This document shows positions 27,019-36,982 of a stretch of 64,000 bases of DNA, piece after piece (the stretch's first letter is position 1; the number at the start of each line of letters is the position of its first letter). The position numbers and the translations under genes are program-made. The notes under the pieces are model-generated. The model was not told the DNA's origin. It searched no databases and saw only the letters and a program-made list of their open reading frames with translations. The stretch is from Alkalicoccus sp. (GTDB taxonomy: Bacteria; Bacillota; Bacilli; Bacillales; Salisediminibacteriaceae): contig REBZ01000106.1 in the NCBI GenBank assembly GCA_007692495.1, positions 124,001 to 188,000 of the forward strand, read 5' to 3'.

Positions 27019-27921
27019 TCAGCTGTACTTTTTCTTCAAAATCATCTGTTCCACATACCCTGTACCGAGAAGCACCCCGGACACAATAAAGAAAAAACCG
27101 ATAATCTGACTGCTGTAGATTGTTTCCCCGAGAAGGAAATATGACCCGAGAAGCGCAAAAAATGGTACAAAGTTATTAAAAAGGGCACTTTGTCCCGGAC
27201 CAATTTTTTGAATGGCAGCATTAAAAAGCAGGTGTCCCATTCCGGTGGCGAGAATCGCTGAACCGAAAAACACACTCAGTACGAGTACGCTGTATCCGGT
27301 GAATCCTGCAAATTGCGGTTCGATATAAAAGCTTATAATCAAAAGGCTGACTGATCCGATAAGCAGCATAAGCGCTGTCAGCCAGCGCGGGGACACAGTA
27401 ACAGAAGCCTGTTTAATCAATATAAATGAAACTGCCTGAAAAAGCATAGATAAAAAAACAAATAAATCCCCTCTGGATGCAGAGGAAACTCCTTCCTCCG
27501 GATTCAGTATAATGAAAACAATCCCGAGAAAGCCGAGTATAATTCCGGTGAACCGCCACCTCGTCAATGGATCCCCGAGAAAAATAACTGCCATCAGGGC
27601 GGTTGTTAACGGAATAAGACCGAGTATAAGAGAACCATTTGCCGCAGTAGTTTCTGTCAGTCCGACTGCAAGAAAAGCGTGGTGCCCTACCTGGCCGAAC
27701 AAAGCAGCCAAAACAATGATTTTCCACTCCCGCCGGGACAGGCGGCTTGTTTCTTTTAATAAAAGTACCGCCGCCATTGCAGCAATACCTGCCACTCCTA
27801 TTCTCATCCCCTGCATCTGTACCGGCTCCATGTGCTCGACGAGAAACTTGACCGCTACAACATTCAGCCCCCATATAAACATGACAAGAAGTAACAGCAG
27901 GTATGTAAACGTTTTATTCAC
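27019..27921 (-). CDS. EamA/DMT-family transporter
   Basis: This 300-residue protein has ten membrane segments in two repeated EamA halves. The first begins FTYLLLLLVMFIWGLNVVAVKFL; the second contains FLSMLFQAVSFILIKQASV and ends with GETIYSSQIIGFFFIVSGVLLGTG. Members export metabolites or amino acids, or import small solutes. The start is GTG at 27921, with GAGAGGG seven bases upstream. The substrate cannot be assigned and no partner gene is adjacent. Confidence 0.88.
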   Translation of the reverse strand: MNKTFTYLLLLLVMFIWGLNVVAVKFLVEHMEPVQMQGMRIGVAGIAAMAAVLLLKETSRLSRREWKIIVLAALFGQVGHHAFLAVGLTETTAANGSLILGLIPLTTALMAVIFLGDPLTRWRFTGIILGFLGIVFIILNPEEGVSSASRGDLFVFLSMLFQAVSFILIKQASVTVSPRWLTALMLLIGSVSLLIISFYIEPQFAGFTGYSVLVLSVFFGSAILATGMGHLLFNAAIQKIGPGQSALFNNFVPFFALLGSYFLLGETIYSSQIIGFFFIVSGVLLGTGYVEQMILKKKYS

Positions 27922-28078
27922 TATAGTTTCCCTCTCTTTCCTTTACTGCGGCATTTTGAAATTCCGCAGCACTCTATATCGCAAATAATTTTTATGGTAT
28001 GTTAGGTGTTGCGGCACGCCAGCCGTGAGAAAATGCAGCATCCACCTGCAGCAGCATCTTTAGAAAGGAGGTCCCGGA

Positions 28079-29158
28079 TTGATCAAGGAAATATTTATGC
28101 TGAGAAGCATCGGCTGTCTCAGCATCGTACTCCTGCACAGCATACATATCGGTATTGAAACAATGACTATACGGGAAATGGGTGAAATTTACGCCCTGTT
28201 TTTTGATTCCATACAGATGATACTATACTACGGAACCCCGATGTTTATCTTTATTTCTGAATTTCTGATCGCATATTCCTATCGGAACCGGGAACTCCCT
28301 TCTCATTTTTTAACTAAAAGAATGCGGTTTATTTTAGTTCCGTTCTTATGTATGGGTATTTTTTATGCTCTCCCGTTTTTTGCTGAAGGGCTGCAGAGCG
28401 GATTCACTAAAATGGCTATGAATGTTCTCGCAGGGGATTATCACGGTTATTTTATTCTGATCATATTCCAGTTCTACCTGTTTCATTTCTTATTTCATCG
28501 GAAGCTGAAGCAATGGAAACCATGGGTCGTGCTTTCCATTACGTTTATAATTAATGCCGGGTACCTCGGATTTTTTAATTTCACTTCCCCTCCTGAAAAC
28601 TTTCCGGCAGGCTCTTACATATGGGACCGCTTTTACTGGGTTCCCATGTTCGGTTGGGTTTTTTATTTTTCCGTGGGCTATTATGCAGGAACATACTATG
28701 AAAAATTCTCCCGTTTTATTGTCCAGTGGCGCTACTTGTTTATTCTCGGCCCGGTCATTACGAGCATTATGCTTTTGTATTTTTATCACTCCGGCATCCT
28801 GCAGGTACACAGCTCGAAAAGAACAGACATAATGATACACACAGTGATGTGCAGTTTTTTCCTGTTTTATATTACTGCAGAGATGAAAAAGCTGCCTGCT
28901 TTTTTAGAATATATCAGCCGTTTTTCTTTCGGGATTTTCCTGCTGCATTACTTTTATATTTTTCTGTTCGATTTCTTTTTCCAGATGAACCCGCTGCCGA
29001 TCGGCTTCGGATATATTATTATCCTCTTCGTCTTTAGTTTGACCGCTTCTATCGTAACAATACTGCTTGTTAACCGCTGGAAATACGGTTACATGGTCAT
29101 CGGGCAGATTGGTGCACCTTATAAACCCCCGAAAAAACCGGCCCCGGATCGCGCTTAG
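28079..29158 (+). CDS. Acyltransferase 3 family membrane protein
   Basis: The 359-residue protein has about ten membrane segments and the acyltransferase-3 N-terminal pattern MLRSIGCLSIVLLHSIH, with the catalytic-type His in the first membrane segment. These enzymes move acyl groups onto extracytoplasmic polymers or lipids. The start is TTG at 28079, with AAAGGAGG seven bases upstream; the first ATG lies further in, at IFMLRS. The last codons overlap the bidirectional terminator. The acceptor is unknown. Confidence 0.8.
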   Translation: MIKEIFMLRSIGCLSIVLLHSIHIGIETMTIREMGEIYALFFDSIQMILYYGTPMFIFISEFLIAYSYRNRELPSHFLTKRMRFILVPFLCMGIFYALPFFAEGLQSGFTKMAMNVLAGDYHGYFILIIFQFYLFHFLFHRKLKQWKPWVVLSITFIINAGYLGFFNFTSPPENFPAGSYIWDRFYWVPMFGWVFYFSVGYYAGTYYEKFSRFIVQWRYLFILGPVITSIMLLYFYHSGILQVHSSKRTDIMIHTVMCSFFLFYITAEMKKLPAFLEYISRFSFGIFLLHYFYIFLFDFFFQMNPLPIGFGYIIILFVFSLTASIVTILLVNRWKYGYMVIGQIGAPYKPPKKPAPDRA

Positions 29159-29178
29159 CGGCTCCGGGCCGGTTTTTT
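29132..29178. terminator. Bidirectional terminator spanning the acyltransferase stop codon
   Basis: AAAAAACCGGCCCCGG and CCGGGCCGGTTTTTT pair with one bulge around a loop that contains the acyltransferase stop. It also lies at the end of the convergent serine hydrolase gene. Confidence 0.85.
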
Positions 29179-30268
29179 AATCTTCTCTTATTTTGGAGTC
29201 AATTACAAACTGAAGCAGCTGAAGCCGCTGCAGATCGTTGACCGCACTTCTTGTAAACTGAAATGCCAGCCGGTTTGAGTCCACCCGGTGTACAAAAACG
29301 AGGTCCAGCTCGGGAATTATATCTATCGACTGACCGTAGCGCCCCACAGCAGAGTACATTTTCAGATCCGCATACGGGGACTCTGTAGCTGTCCACCATA
29401 AATAGCCGTAGTCAAAAATCGTATTACCCGGCACTTCCATTTTGGGGGAAGTGCTTTCTTCCACCCACTCCTCCGGGACAATCTGCTCGTTATCCCACAC
29501 CCCTTTCTGAAGATACAATTGGCCAAAACGTGCCATATCTCTGGCCGAAATGCGAAACAAATAGGAAGGGTGTCTGGAACGCCGGTTTTCATATTTATAC
29601 GTCGTATTACCAATGTCAAAATCCTCCATACCAAGCGGCTCGGCTATTCGTTTTTGAAAATGCTCAAACAGATCATCTTCTGTTTCACTATTATAAATAG
29701 TACCAAGTACGTTAAAATCCCAGTTGTTGTAATAGAACATTTCCCCTGGTGCATAGTCGCCCCGCGCCGGCCGGGCCAGTCTCATCCCCCAGGATTCCTC
29801 TCCTGCAGGCAGGTAGACACCCGATGATGAAGTCATAAGGTTTGACAGGGAGGCACGCCGCTCCACAGATGTAAGCGGCGGCTGGTCATTAATATCATAA
29901 TCATAAAGTGTTTCCTCAGGACGAAAAGATCCTTTCTCCATTTCAATACCGTAGAGGGCTGACAAAAAGCTTTTTCGCACGGAATGGGCATTCGTATTTT
30001 TTGTTACATCCCCCCATGAAAAAAGAACCTTCCCCTCTGAAACTACCATTGCTGCGGTTGAATTAAGTGACTCGTAATAAGTTCTTGCCTGATCCAGCGC
30101 CTCTGGATTAAAGCCTGCCTCCTCCGGGGAAGTGTGATACTCCCACGTCGTTTCTTCCGCCGGCTCCATGGAAAAGTACGTGTACATAAAAGCTCCCACC
30201 AGACATAATATTATCGTAATTAACACAGTTATCATACGGTTAAACAACACGATCATCCTCTGCGGCAT
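29177..30268 (-). CDS. Membrane-anchored serine hydrolase, beta-lactamase (class C-like) family
   Basis: A single N-terminal membrane segment (about residues 10-32) is followed by an extracytoplasmic domain of the class C beta-lactamase/penicillin-binding-protein fold. The nucleophile motif is SVRK, the Y-x-N motif is YNN in EMFYYNNWDFNVLG, and the close has YLWWTATESP and GRYGQSI. Such proteins act as esterases, peptidases or transpeptidases; the true activity is unknown. The start is uncertain: I use the ATG at 30268, but ATGs at 30256 and 30235 are possible. The track start (GTG at 30391) has no ribosome site and would run through the riboswitch region. Confidence 0.78.
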   Translation of the reverse strand: MPQRMIVLFNRMITVLITIILCLVGAFMYTYFSMEPAEETTWEYHTSPEEAGFNPEALDQARTYYESLNSTAAMVVSEGKVLFSWGDVTKNTNAHSVRKSFLSALYGIEMEKGSFRPEETLYDYDINDQPPLTSVERRASLSNLMTSSSGVYLPAGEESWGMRLARPARGDYAPGEMFYYNNWDFNVLGTIYNSETEDDLFEHFQKRIAEPLGMEDFDIGNTTYKYENRRSRHPSYLFRISARDMARFGQLYLQKGVWDNEQIVPEEWVEESTSPKMEVPGNTIFDYGYLWWTATESPYADLKMYSAVGRYGQSIDIIPELDLVFVHRVDSNRLAFQFTRSAVNDLQRLQLLQFVIDSKIRED

Positions 30269-30373
30269 CTCTGTTTCTAACAATATATCAGAAACTGCCT
30301 CCCCTTTACCATTCCCCGCTTGACGCTTCCCGAAAAAGCTGATAGCTTTTAACTTACAACTGAATCGTTGCGA

Positions 30374-30475
30374 TGAAAGTGGTGGGGTCACTACCGCAGG
30401 AGCAGCTTCTGGAGAGACTGCAGTAATGCAGCGCCGAAGGGTTCACAATCTCAGGCACACGGACAGGAGAAAATA
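30374..30475 (+). promoter_or_regulatory. Glycine riboswitch, single aptamer
   Basis: The stretch reads CTGGAGAGAC, then a GCAG...TGC hairpin, GCGCCGAAGGG, then ATCTCAGGCA and GGACAGGAGA. These are the conserved blocks of the glycine aptamer in their proper order. Only one complete aptamer is present. A short hairpin (GGTGG/CTACC) at 30381-30396 precedes it, as in single-aptamer forms with a 5' partner stem. A TTGACG lies at 30320 as a possible promoter element. A terminator hairpin follows at 30504, so control is probably by transcription attenuation of the ACT-UPF0210 operon. Confidence 0.82.
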
Positions 30476-30503
30476 ATCTAAAGATTTATTTTTCACTTGT
30501 GCT

Positions 30504-30535
30504 CGGGAATGGTTTCAGGACCAGTCCTTTTTTTT
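30504..30535 (+). terminator. Attenuator terminator of the glycine riboswitch
   Basis: GGAATGGT and ACCAGTCC form a stem with one mismatch, directly followed by eight T residues, about 30 bases after the aptamer and 50 before the ACT gene. Confidence 0.75.
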
Positions 30536-30583
30536 ATGCCGCTGTAAGGCAGTCATTTTATTTTAAGGAAAGCAGGTGGAAAG

Positions 30584-30859
30584 ATGAAAGAGAAAAAAGC
30601 AGTCATCAGCGTCGTAGGGAAAGATCAGGTAGGTATTATCGCCGGTGTTACCACTGTTCTTGCAGACAATGATATAAATATACTCGATATTTCCCAGACT
30701 ATTCTGCAGGATTTTTTTACGATGATGATGCTTGTAGAAATAAAAGATCCAGAGAAAATGGAACAACTTCAGCTTGACCTTGAAGAAATCAGAAACAGGA
30801 TGCATTTAAAAATAGACGTGCAGCGGGAGGACCTCTTCCAGACGATGCACCGTATTTAG
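30584..30859 (+). CDS. ACT domain protein (UPF0237)
   Basis: The 91-residue protein is a single ACT domain of the UPF0237 type: [34 protein letters not shown], followed by a FTMMMLVEI strand. ACT domains bind amino acids and regulate metabolic enzymes. The start has AAAGCAGGTGG upstream. It is followed after 11 bases by the UPF0210 gene, a pairing conserved in many Firmicutes and archaea (family knowledge). The upstream glycine riboswitch suggests the ligand may be glycine or a related compound, but this is inference. Confidence 0.92.
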   Translation: MKEKKAVISVVGKDQVGIIAGVTTVLADNDINILDISQTILQDFFTMMMLVEIKDPEKMEQLQLDLEEIRNRMHLKIDVQREDLFQTMHRI

Positions 30860-30870
30860 GAGGAACAGCC

Positions 30871-32232
30871 TTGAGTTTAGCATTTCAGGAAATTCAGGAA
30901 ACGATCCGCATGATCCAGATGGAAAAGCTGGATATCCGGACTGTCACAATGGGAATCAGCTTAAAGGACTGTATGGACCAGAACCCTGCTGTTATGAGAA
31001 AGCTCGTTTACGAGAAAATTCTTTCCCACGCAGGCTCGCTCGTAGAGGAAGCTGAAATAATATCAGAGGAGTACGGCATACCGATTGTCAATAAGCGCAT
31101 CTCTATTACGCCCGCTGCCGAACTGCTCGGCACTTCCACAGTGGAAGATGCTGTGGAACTTGCGAAAACACTCGACAAAGCAGCGGCAGCGACGGGTATA
31201 GATTTCATTGGAGGTTTTTCTGCGCTTATCCACAAAGGAGCTGCCCGTGGGGATGAAATACTTCTCGATGCCCTGCCGAGGGCACTCAGCGAAACGTCGA
31301 GAGTGTGCGGCTCCGTATCAGTTGCAACAACAAAAACTGGCATTAACATGGACGGGGTTAAAAAACTGGGCGAAGTTATTAAAGAAGCATCCGACAGAAC
31401 AGCTGACAACAATGGCATCGCCTGTGCCAAATTCGTTGTTTTCTGCAACCCTGCAGAAGATAATCCATTTATGGCCGGGGCGTTTCACGGGACGGGCGAG
31501 CAGGAAGTCGTACTGAACGTCGGTGTAAGCGGACCGGGAGTAGTTCTAAACGCTTTAAAACGTTACCCCGAGGCAGATCTCGGAGAAGTTTCCGAAGTTA
31601 TTAAAAGAACAGCTTTTAAAATTACCCGGGCCGGTGAACTGATCGGCCGGGAAGTTGCTTCGCGTCTCGGCATTGAATTTGGCATAATGGATCTTTCCCT
31701 CGCACCTACCAATGCCATGAATGATTCAGTAGCTGAAATTCTGGAAGAAATCGGACTCGAACAGGTCGGCACCCACGGGACGATTGCAGCTCTTGCAATG
31801 ATGAATGATGCCGTGAAAAAGGGTGGGGCTATGGCAAGTTCCTATGTCGGCGGACTTTCCGGAGCCTTTATTCCTGTGTCTGAGGACAACGGTATGATTA
31901 AAGGTATCGAGGATGGCTCTCTGAGCCTTTCCAAGCTTGAAGCAATGACATGCGTCTGCTCTGTCGGACTGGATATGATTGCATTGAACGGTGACGCTGA
32001 TGCTTCCGGTATTTCCGGTCTGATTGCGGATGAAATGGCTATTGGGATGATTAATAAAAAAACAACAGCCGTCCGGGTTATTCCGGTGCCGGGAATGAAA
32101 GAAGGGGATATGGCGGAATTCGGAGGTCTTCTCGGAAGAGCACCTGTTATCAGTCTCAACCCGCGCTCCCCAGAAAAGTTCATCCGTCGCGGTGGAAGGA
32201 TTCCCGCTCCTTTACAGGCCCTGATCAACTAA
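30871..32232 (+). CDS. UPF0210 family protein (PFL-like, DUF711)
   Basis: This 453-residue protein belongs to UPF0210 (DUF711), whose members have a fold related to pyruvate formate-lyase but no known reaction. It starts at TTG 30871, with AGGAGG seven bases upstream. Family hallmarks visible are [62 protein letters not shown] and [14 protein letters not shown]. It lies in the same operon as the ACT protein, which probably regulates it, under a glycine riboswitch. The real substrate is unknown. Confidence 0.9.
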   Translation: MSLAFQEIQETIRMIQMEKLDIRTVTMGISLKDCMDQNPAVMRKLVYEKILSHAGSLVEEAEIISEEYGIPIVNKRISITPAAELLGTSTVEDAVELAKTLDKAAAATGIDFIGGFSALIHKGAARGDEILLDALPRALSETSRVCGSVSVATTKTGINMDGVKKLGEVIKEASDRTADNNGIACAKFVVFCNPAEDNPFMAGAFHGTGEQEVVLNVGVSGPGVVLNALKRYPEADLGEVSEVIKRTAFKITRAGELIGREVASRLGIEFGIMDLSLAPTNAMNDSVAEILEEIGLEQVGTHGTIAALAMMNDAVKKGGAMASSYVGGLSGAFIPVSEDNGMIKGIEDGSLSLSKLEAMTCVCSVGLDMIALNGDADASGISGLIADEMAIGMINKKTTAVRVIPVPGMKEGDMAEFGGLLGRAPVISLNPRSPEKFIRRGGRIPAPLQALIN

Positions 32233-32332
32233 AAAAAGATTTTATGAATAACGGCTCCGTTTAAGCTCCATCTTAAAACATTTTATCCTGTATAAAAACT
32301 AATTGAAAATTTAGTGATTTTTATCTATGATG

Positions 32333-32361
32333 TTGACATAAGGTTTATTCCGCACAATAAT
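32333..32361 (+). promoter_or_regulatory. Promoter of the proB-proA operon
   Basis: TTGACA at 32333 and AATAAT at 32356 are 17 bases apart, directly before the T-box leader. Confidence 0.6.
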
Positions 32362-32364
32362 AGA

Positions 32365-32597
32365 AGAAAATCCGCCGGAAGATTAGTAGCCCCCCCTCCA
32401 TCTACAGAGAGCACCGGTCCTCAGGCTGAAAACCGGTGCAGTCATGCGAAGGGGCGAACCTGCTTCCAGTATGAGCGGACGGCACACTCCGTTAAAAGTG
32501 ATTTTGAAGCGGACTGTTTATCAGTCAATTAAGGTGGTACCGCGGCGAGCTCCTGCTCTTCGTCCTTTATTTAAAGGATGGAGAGCTTTTTATTTGT
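32365..32597 (+). promoter_or_regulatory. T-box leader specific for tRNA-Pro, controlling proB-proA
   Basis: The T-box motif AAGGTGGTACCGCG lies at 32531-32544. It is followed by an intrinsic terminator (GCTCTTCGTCCTTT paired with AAAGGATGGAGAGC, then T5) at 32555-32592. Upstream, the stem I blocks AGTAG, CAGAGAGC and CTGAAAACCGGTG are present. The specifier codon after GCGAA...GAA is CCT (32459-32461), a proline codon. Uncharged tRNA-Pro would therefore turn on proline synthesis, as known for Bacillus proBA. Confidence 0.9.
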
Positions 32598-32612
32598 TTC
32601 AGGAAAGGAAGA

Positions 32613-33734
32613 ATGGACATGTCAAAAAAACGCTTAGTAGTAAAAATCGGCAGCAGCTCCCTCACGGACCGGGATGGCACCCTCTCCCCGTTGAAACTGG
32701 CAAAATTCTGCGATGCTTTCGCATCCGTTAAAAAAGCCGGTCACGAACTGATTGTCGTTTCTTCAGGCTCTGTAGCTGCCGGGTTTCGTGAAATCGGCTA
32801 TCCATCCAAGCCGCAGACAGTACGTTCCAAACAGGCCGCTGCTGCAGTAGGACAGAGCCTTTTAATGCAGCAGTACCGCTTTTCGCTCCAGCAGTACGGG
32901 ATAACTCCTGCTCAGATGCTTTTGACAAGACACGATTTCCGAAATCCGGAAAATTATCAAAATATATTTGAATCCCTTACTGAACTGCTGAAAAGAGGAG
33001 TCCTTCCCATTATTAACGAAAATGATTCCACAGCAGTCGACGAACTAACTTTCGGAGATAATGATATGCTCTCTGCCCTCCTCAGCGGAGTCGTGCATGC
33101 CGACATGCTGCTGTTAATGACGGATATCGACGGAATTTACAATGACAATCCTTTTCAAAACCCGGAAGCAGAAAAATACGAAAAAATTTATACGATCGAT
33201 CACGACCTGCTCGGCCGTGCCGGTGTTTCCTCCTCTACTGTCGGAACCGGGGGCATGCATGCCAAACTTCTCGCTGCCACAGCTGCCCAGCAGATGGGTA
33301 CTGCTGTTTACATCAGTACCTTTAAAGAAACAGAACCATTTCAGGATATTGCTTCCTACAAAGGAAAAGGAACGTATATTCTGCCGGCAGATGAAAAACA
33401 GATGCGTACAAGCAGGCAGTGGATTGCTTATCACGCTTCCCCCCGGGGAGCTCTGAAAGTGGATGCGGGGGCCGCTGAAGCCCTTCTTCATCAAGGAAAA
33501 AGCCTTCTGCTCGTTGGAGTCGTTTCCGTGGAAGGTGCATTTAAAAAGGGGGACGTACTGGATGTTTTTGACGAGCACGGGGAACTCCTCGGAAAAGGAA
33601 AGGCTGCCGCGGAGGCCCGGGAGCTGCATGAACATTCTTCCTCCAGCGGTTCCTCCCCACTTGTTATCCATCGGGATTTCTGGGTCACGTTAAACCATCG
33701 CTATACGAGAAAGGAAGATAACTATGCAGAATGA
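32613..33734 (+). CDS. proB: Glutamate 5-kinase
   Basis: ProB phosphorylates glutamate in the first step of proline synthesis. The 373-residue product has the amino-acid-kinase domain first: VVKIGSSSLTDRDG, VSSGSVAAGF, NENDSTAVDELTFGDNDMLSA, LLLMTDIDGIYNDNP and VGTGGMHAKLLAA. A PUA domain follows from about residue 275. It is the long form of the enzyme. The start at 32613 or two codons later at 32619 is not settled. Its stop overlaps the start of proA by 11 bases, which favours coupled translation. Proline is also a compatible solute in salt-adapted Bacillaceae. Confidence 0.95.
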   Translation: MDMSKKRLVVKIGSSSLTDRDGTLSPLKLAKFCDAFASVKKAGHELIVVSSGSVAAGFREIGYPSKPQTVRSKQAAAAVGQSLLMQQYRFSLQQYGITPAQMLLTRHDFRNPENYQNIFESLTELLKRGVLPIINENDSTAVDELTFGDNDMLSALLSGVVHADMLLLMTDIDGIYNDNPFQNPEAEKYEKIYTIDHDLLGRAGVSSSTVGTGGMHAKLLAATAAQQMGTAVYISTFKETEPFQDIASYKGKGTYILPADEKQMRTSRQWIAYHASPRGALKVDAGAAEALLHQGKSLLLVGVVSVEGAFKKGDVLDVFDEHGELLGKGKAAAEARELHEHSSSSGSSPLVIHRDFWVTLNHRYTRKEDNYAE

Positions 33735-34998
33735 AGTATTATCGAAAGCTCAGAAAGCTAAATCCATTTCCTCCACTCTCGCAAAATTTACTCAGGAGGA
33801 CCGATCAGCTGCCCTTCTGACAATCGCAGATACTCTGGATAAGAATACGTCTTATATTCTCCAGGAAAACAGCAGAGACGTGAAAAAAGCAGAAGAAAAC
33901 AAAGTATCCAACGCGCTGATCGACCGGCTACGTTTGGATGAGCACCGGCTTAAAGCAATTACAGAGGCAGTACGCGACGTGGCCTCCCTTCCTGATCCAA
34001 CAGGAGAGGTACTATGGGAAGAAGACCGTCCTAACGGGCTTCACATTAAACAGGTCCGGGTGCCGATTGGAGTAATAGGCGTTATTTACGAAGCGCGACC
34101 AAACGTTACCGTTGATATTTCTTCTCTCGCCCTTAAAACCGGAAATACCGTACTGCTGCGCGGGAGTTCTTCTACAATACACTCCAACAAGGCGATTACC
34201 TCTGTCATTCAGGAAGCTTTAAAGACGTCGGGTTTCCCGCCTGAAAGTGTCCAGCTTATCGAAAACACTGACCGCACTCTTACTAAATCACTATTCACCG
34301 CCAGAGAGTATGTTGACGTCATTATTCCGCGCGGTGGAAAAGCACTTATTGACACTGTCGTTCGTGAATCGGAAGTCCCTGTTATTGAAACGGGTGCCGG
34401 AAACTGTCATATTTATATCGACGAAAGTGCGGATGAAAAGCTCGCACGGAGAATTGCTGTCGACGCCAAAGTGCAGAGACCTTCCGTCTGCAACGCATGC
34501 GAAACTTTTCTAATTCATGAAAATTGGGCACAGAGCCACCTTACTTTACTCACTGACGACCTTCTTTCACACGGTGTTACATTGAAAGGAGATGCCTCCT
34601 CACGTTCTCTGGACAGCCGGATTGAAACTGCAGATGAAGATGACTGGGATACGGAGTTTTTATCCCTGACTGCAGCCGTGAAAATTGTGTCTGGTGTCCA
34701 GGAAGCAGTTTCCCACATTCAAAAACACGGTACAAAGCATTCCGAGGCTGTCTTAACAGAAACACCGGAAGTTGTAGAAACTTTTTATAATCAGGTGGAT
34801 GCGAGTACGCTGTATCACAATGCTTCGACCCGGTTTACTGACGGTTTTGAATTCGGATTCGGTGCCGAAGTCGGTATCAGCACGCAGAAACTGCACGCCC
34901 GGGGAGCTATGGGACTCCCTGCTTTGACGACTACCAAATACCTTGTTCAAGGGACCGGCCAGACGAAAGGAGACCTCCCCCTTCACGAAAAACATTAA
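33724..34998 (+). CDS. proA: Gamma-glutamyl phosphate reductase
   Basis: ProA reduces gamma-glutamyl phosphate with NADPH to glutamate semialdehyde, which cyclises towards proline. The 424-residue product is an aldehyde-dehydrogenase-fold enzyme with IGVIGVIYEARPNVTVD (cofactor region), the catalytic cysteine in PSVCNACETFLIH and the close HARGAMGLPALTTTKYLV. It overlaps the end of proB, and both are controlled by the T-box leader. proC is not in this window. Confidence 0.95.
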   Translation: MQNEVLSKAQKAKSISSTLAKFTQEDRSAALLTIADTLDKNTSYILQENSRDVKKAEENKVSNALIDRLRLDEHRLKAITEAVRDVASLPDPTGEVLWEEDRPNGLHIKQVRVPIGVIGVIYEARPNVTVDISSLALKTGNTVLLRGSSSTIHSNKAITSVIQEALKTSGFPPESVQLIENTDRTLTKSLFTAREYVDVIIPRGGKALIDTVVRESEVPVIETGAGNCHIYIDESADEKLARRIAVDAKVQRPSVCNACETFLIHENWAQSHLTLLTDDLLSHGVTLKGDASSRSLDSRIETADEDDWDTEFLSLTAAVKIVSGVQEAVSHIQKHGTKHSEAVLTETPEVVETFYNQVDASTLYHNASTRFTDGFEFGFGAEVGISTQKLHARGAMGLPALTTTKYLVQGTGQTKGDLPLHEKH

Positions 34999-35023
34999 AA
35001 ATCGTGCAGGATCTTGTCTTTTG

Positions 35024-35032
35024 TGCTATAAT
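35024..35032 (+). promoter_or_regulatory. Extended -10 promoter of typA
   Basis: TGC-TATAAT at 35024-35032 is an extended -10 element about 43 bases before typA. The -35 region is weak. Confidence 0.5.
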
Positions 35033-35074
35033 GGATAAGATGTAATCCCATAGAAGACAGGAGCGTTTTAACGA

Positions 35075-36913
35075 ATGAGCGTACGAAACGATGTAAGAAA
35101 CATTGCCATTATTGCCCACGTAGACCACGGTAAAACAACGCTGGTTGATGAACTGCTAAAACAGTCAGGAACTTTCAGCGAACATGAACAAGTAGCAGAG
35201 CGCGCGATGGACAATAATGATATTGAAAAAGAACGCGGTATCACGATCCTCGCAAAAAATACAGCTGTAAAATATGAAGACAAGCGGATCAACATTCTCG
35301 ATACTCCCGGCCACGCGGATTTCGGCGGCGAGGTTGAGCGTATTCTGAAAATGGTCGATGGCGTCCTACTTGTCGTTGATGCTTTTGAAGGCTGTATGCC
35401 GCAGACGCGTTTCGTATTGAAAAAAGCTCTGGAGCAGAAACTTACTCCAGTTGTTGTTGTTAATAAAATCGACCGCCCGATGGCCCGTCCTTCCGAAGTA
35501 GTGGATGAGGTGCTCGATCTCTTTATAGAGCTTGACGCAGATGAAGATCAGCTGGATTTCCCGGTTGTTTATACGTCTGCAGTCAACGGAACAGCAAGTC
35601 TGAAAGACGACGTTCAGGATGACAATATGTCGGTTGTCTTCAAAACCGTAGTGGATAACGTCCCTGCTCCGGAAGACAACTCCACGGAACCGTTCCAGTT
35701 TCAGGTAACAATGCTTGATTACAACGACTACCTGGGCCGCATAGGAGTCGGACGGGTTTTCCGTGGCACAGTTAAAAAAGGCGACCAGGCGGTGCTTCTT
35801 AAAAGAGACGGTACCGAAAAAAGCTTCCGCATCACGAAAATGTTCGGCTTTTTCGGACTGAAAAAAGAAGAAATAAGCGAAGCGAAAGCCGGAGATCTGA
35901 TTGCCCTTTCCGGCGTGGAAGACATCATGGTCGGAGATACTGTCTGCCCTCCGGATCACGCGGAGCCGATGGAGCACGTGCGTATTGATGAACCGACGCT
36001 GCAGATGACTTTTCTCGTTAATAACAGCCCGTTTGCAGGACGCGAAGGCGATCACGTGACAAGCCGGAAAATTGAAGCGCGCCTGCTGACGCAGGTGGAA
36101 ACAGACGTCAGTCTGCGCGTGGAACCGACTTCTTCACCGGACGCGTGGACTGTTTCCGGACGCGGGGAGCTCCACCTTTCCATTCTGATTGAAAACCTCC
36201 GCCGTGAAGGATTTGAGCTTCAAGTTTCCAAGCCTGAAGTAATCATCAAGGAAGTTGACGGCGTGCAGTGTGAACCTTTTGAAAGCGTACAGGTGGATGT
36301 ACCCGAGGAGTACACCGGCTCTGTTATGGAATCACTCGGGGACCGTAAAGGCGAGATGATGAACATGATTAACAAAGGCGATGGACAGGTACGACTTGAG
36401 TTCCTCGTCCCTTCCCGCGGACTGATCGGTTATACGACAGAATTTATGTCCCAGACAAAAGGCTACGGCATACTAAACCATTCCTTCGACAGCTACCGCC
36501 CAAGAGCCCAGGGTCACGTCGGAGGCCGACGACAGGGTGTTCTCGTGTCTATGGAAACCGCCAAGGCTACTGGATACGGTATGCTTCAGGTGGAAGACCG
36601 CGGTACGCTCTTTGTAGAGCCGGGCACCGATATATATGAAGGAATGATTGTCGGAGAGCATAACCGCGATAATGATCTCACCGTCAACATTACAAAAATG
36701 AAAGCTCAGACCAACATCCGCTCTGCAACAAAAGAGCAGACAGTTACTATGAAGCGCCCGCGTGTTCTGACGCTGGAAGAAGCGCTCGAGTATCTTAATG
36801 ACGATGAATATTGTGAAGTAACACCGGAATCCATTCGACTCCGTAAAAAAATTCTTGATAAAAGCATGCGCGAACGTGAAGAAAAGCGCCGCAAGCTGTC
36901 AGCTAAAAATTAA
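35075..36913 (+). CDS. typA: Translational GTPase TypA/BipA
   Basis: TypA is a ribosome-binding GTPase related to EF-G and LepA that supports large-subunit assembly and growth in the cold or under stress. The 612-residue product has the GTPase domain first: [14 protein letters not shown] (G1), [11 protein letters not shown] (G2), [12 protein letters not shown] (G3), [10 protein letters not shown] (G4). Domain II, the EF-G-like domains III and V, and the family-specific C-terminal region ([13 protein letters not shown]) follow. Length is standard. AGGAG precedes the start by 11 bases. A strong terminator follows. Confidence 0.95.
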   Translation: MSVRNDVRNIAIIAHVDHGKTTLVDELLKQSGTFSEHEQVAERAMDNNDIEKERGITILAKNTAVKYEDKRINILDTPGHADFGGEVERILKMVDGVLLVVDAFEGCMPQTRFVLKKALEQKLTPVVVVNKIDRPMARPSEVVDEVLDLFIELDADEDQLDFPVVYTSAVNGTASLKDDVQDDNMSVVFKTVVDNVPAPEDNSTEPFQFQVTMLDYNDYLGRIGVGRVFRGTVKKGDQAVLLKRDGTEKSFRITKMFGFFGLKKEEISEAKAGDLIALSGVEDIMVGDTVCPPDHAEPMEHVRIDEPTLQMTFLVNNSPFAGREGDHVTSRKIEARLLTQVETDVSLRVEPTSSPDAWTVSGRGELHLSILIENLRREGFELQVSKPEVIIKEVDGVQCEPFESVQVDVPEEYTGSVMESLGDRKGEMMNMINKGDGQVRLEFLVPSRGLIGYTTEFMSQTKGYGILNHSFDSYRPRAQGHVGGRRQGVLVSMETAKATGYGMLQVEDRGTLFVEPGTDIYEGMIVGEHNRDNDLTVNITKMKAQTNIRSATKEQTVTMKRPRVLTLEEALEYLNDDEYCEVTPESIRLRKKILDKSMREREEKRRKLSAKN

Positions 36914-36918
36914 TCATA

Positions 36919-36960
36919 CAAAAAAACGCCGCCGGAGATTTCTCTCCCGGCGTTTTTTTG
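36919..36960 (+). terminator. Terminator of typA
   Basis: AAAAAAACGCCG and CGGCGTTTTTTT form a strong symmetric hairpin with T and A runs, just after the typA stop. Confidence 0.9.
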
Positions 36961-36982
36961 TATGAAATCTTCTTTAGTAATT

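Noticed and set aside
35366-36055. 229-codon minus-strand frame inside typA
   Set aside because: It is a shadow of the TypA coding frame with no start signal.
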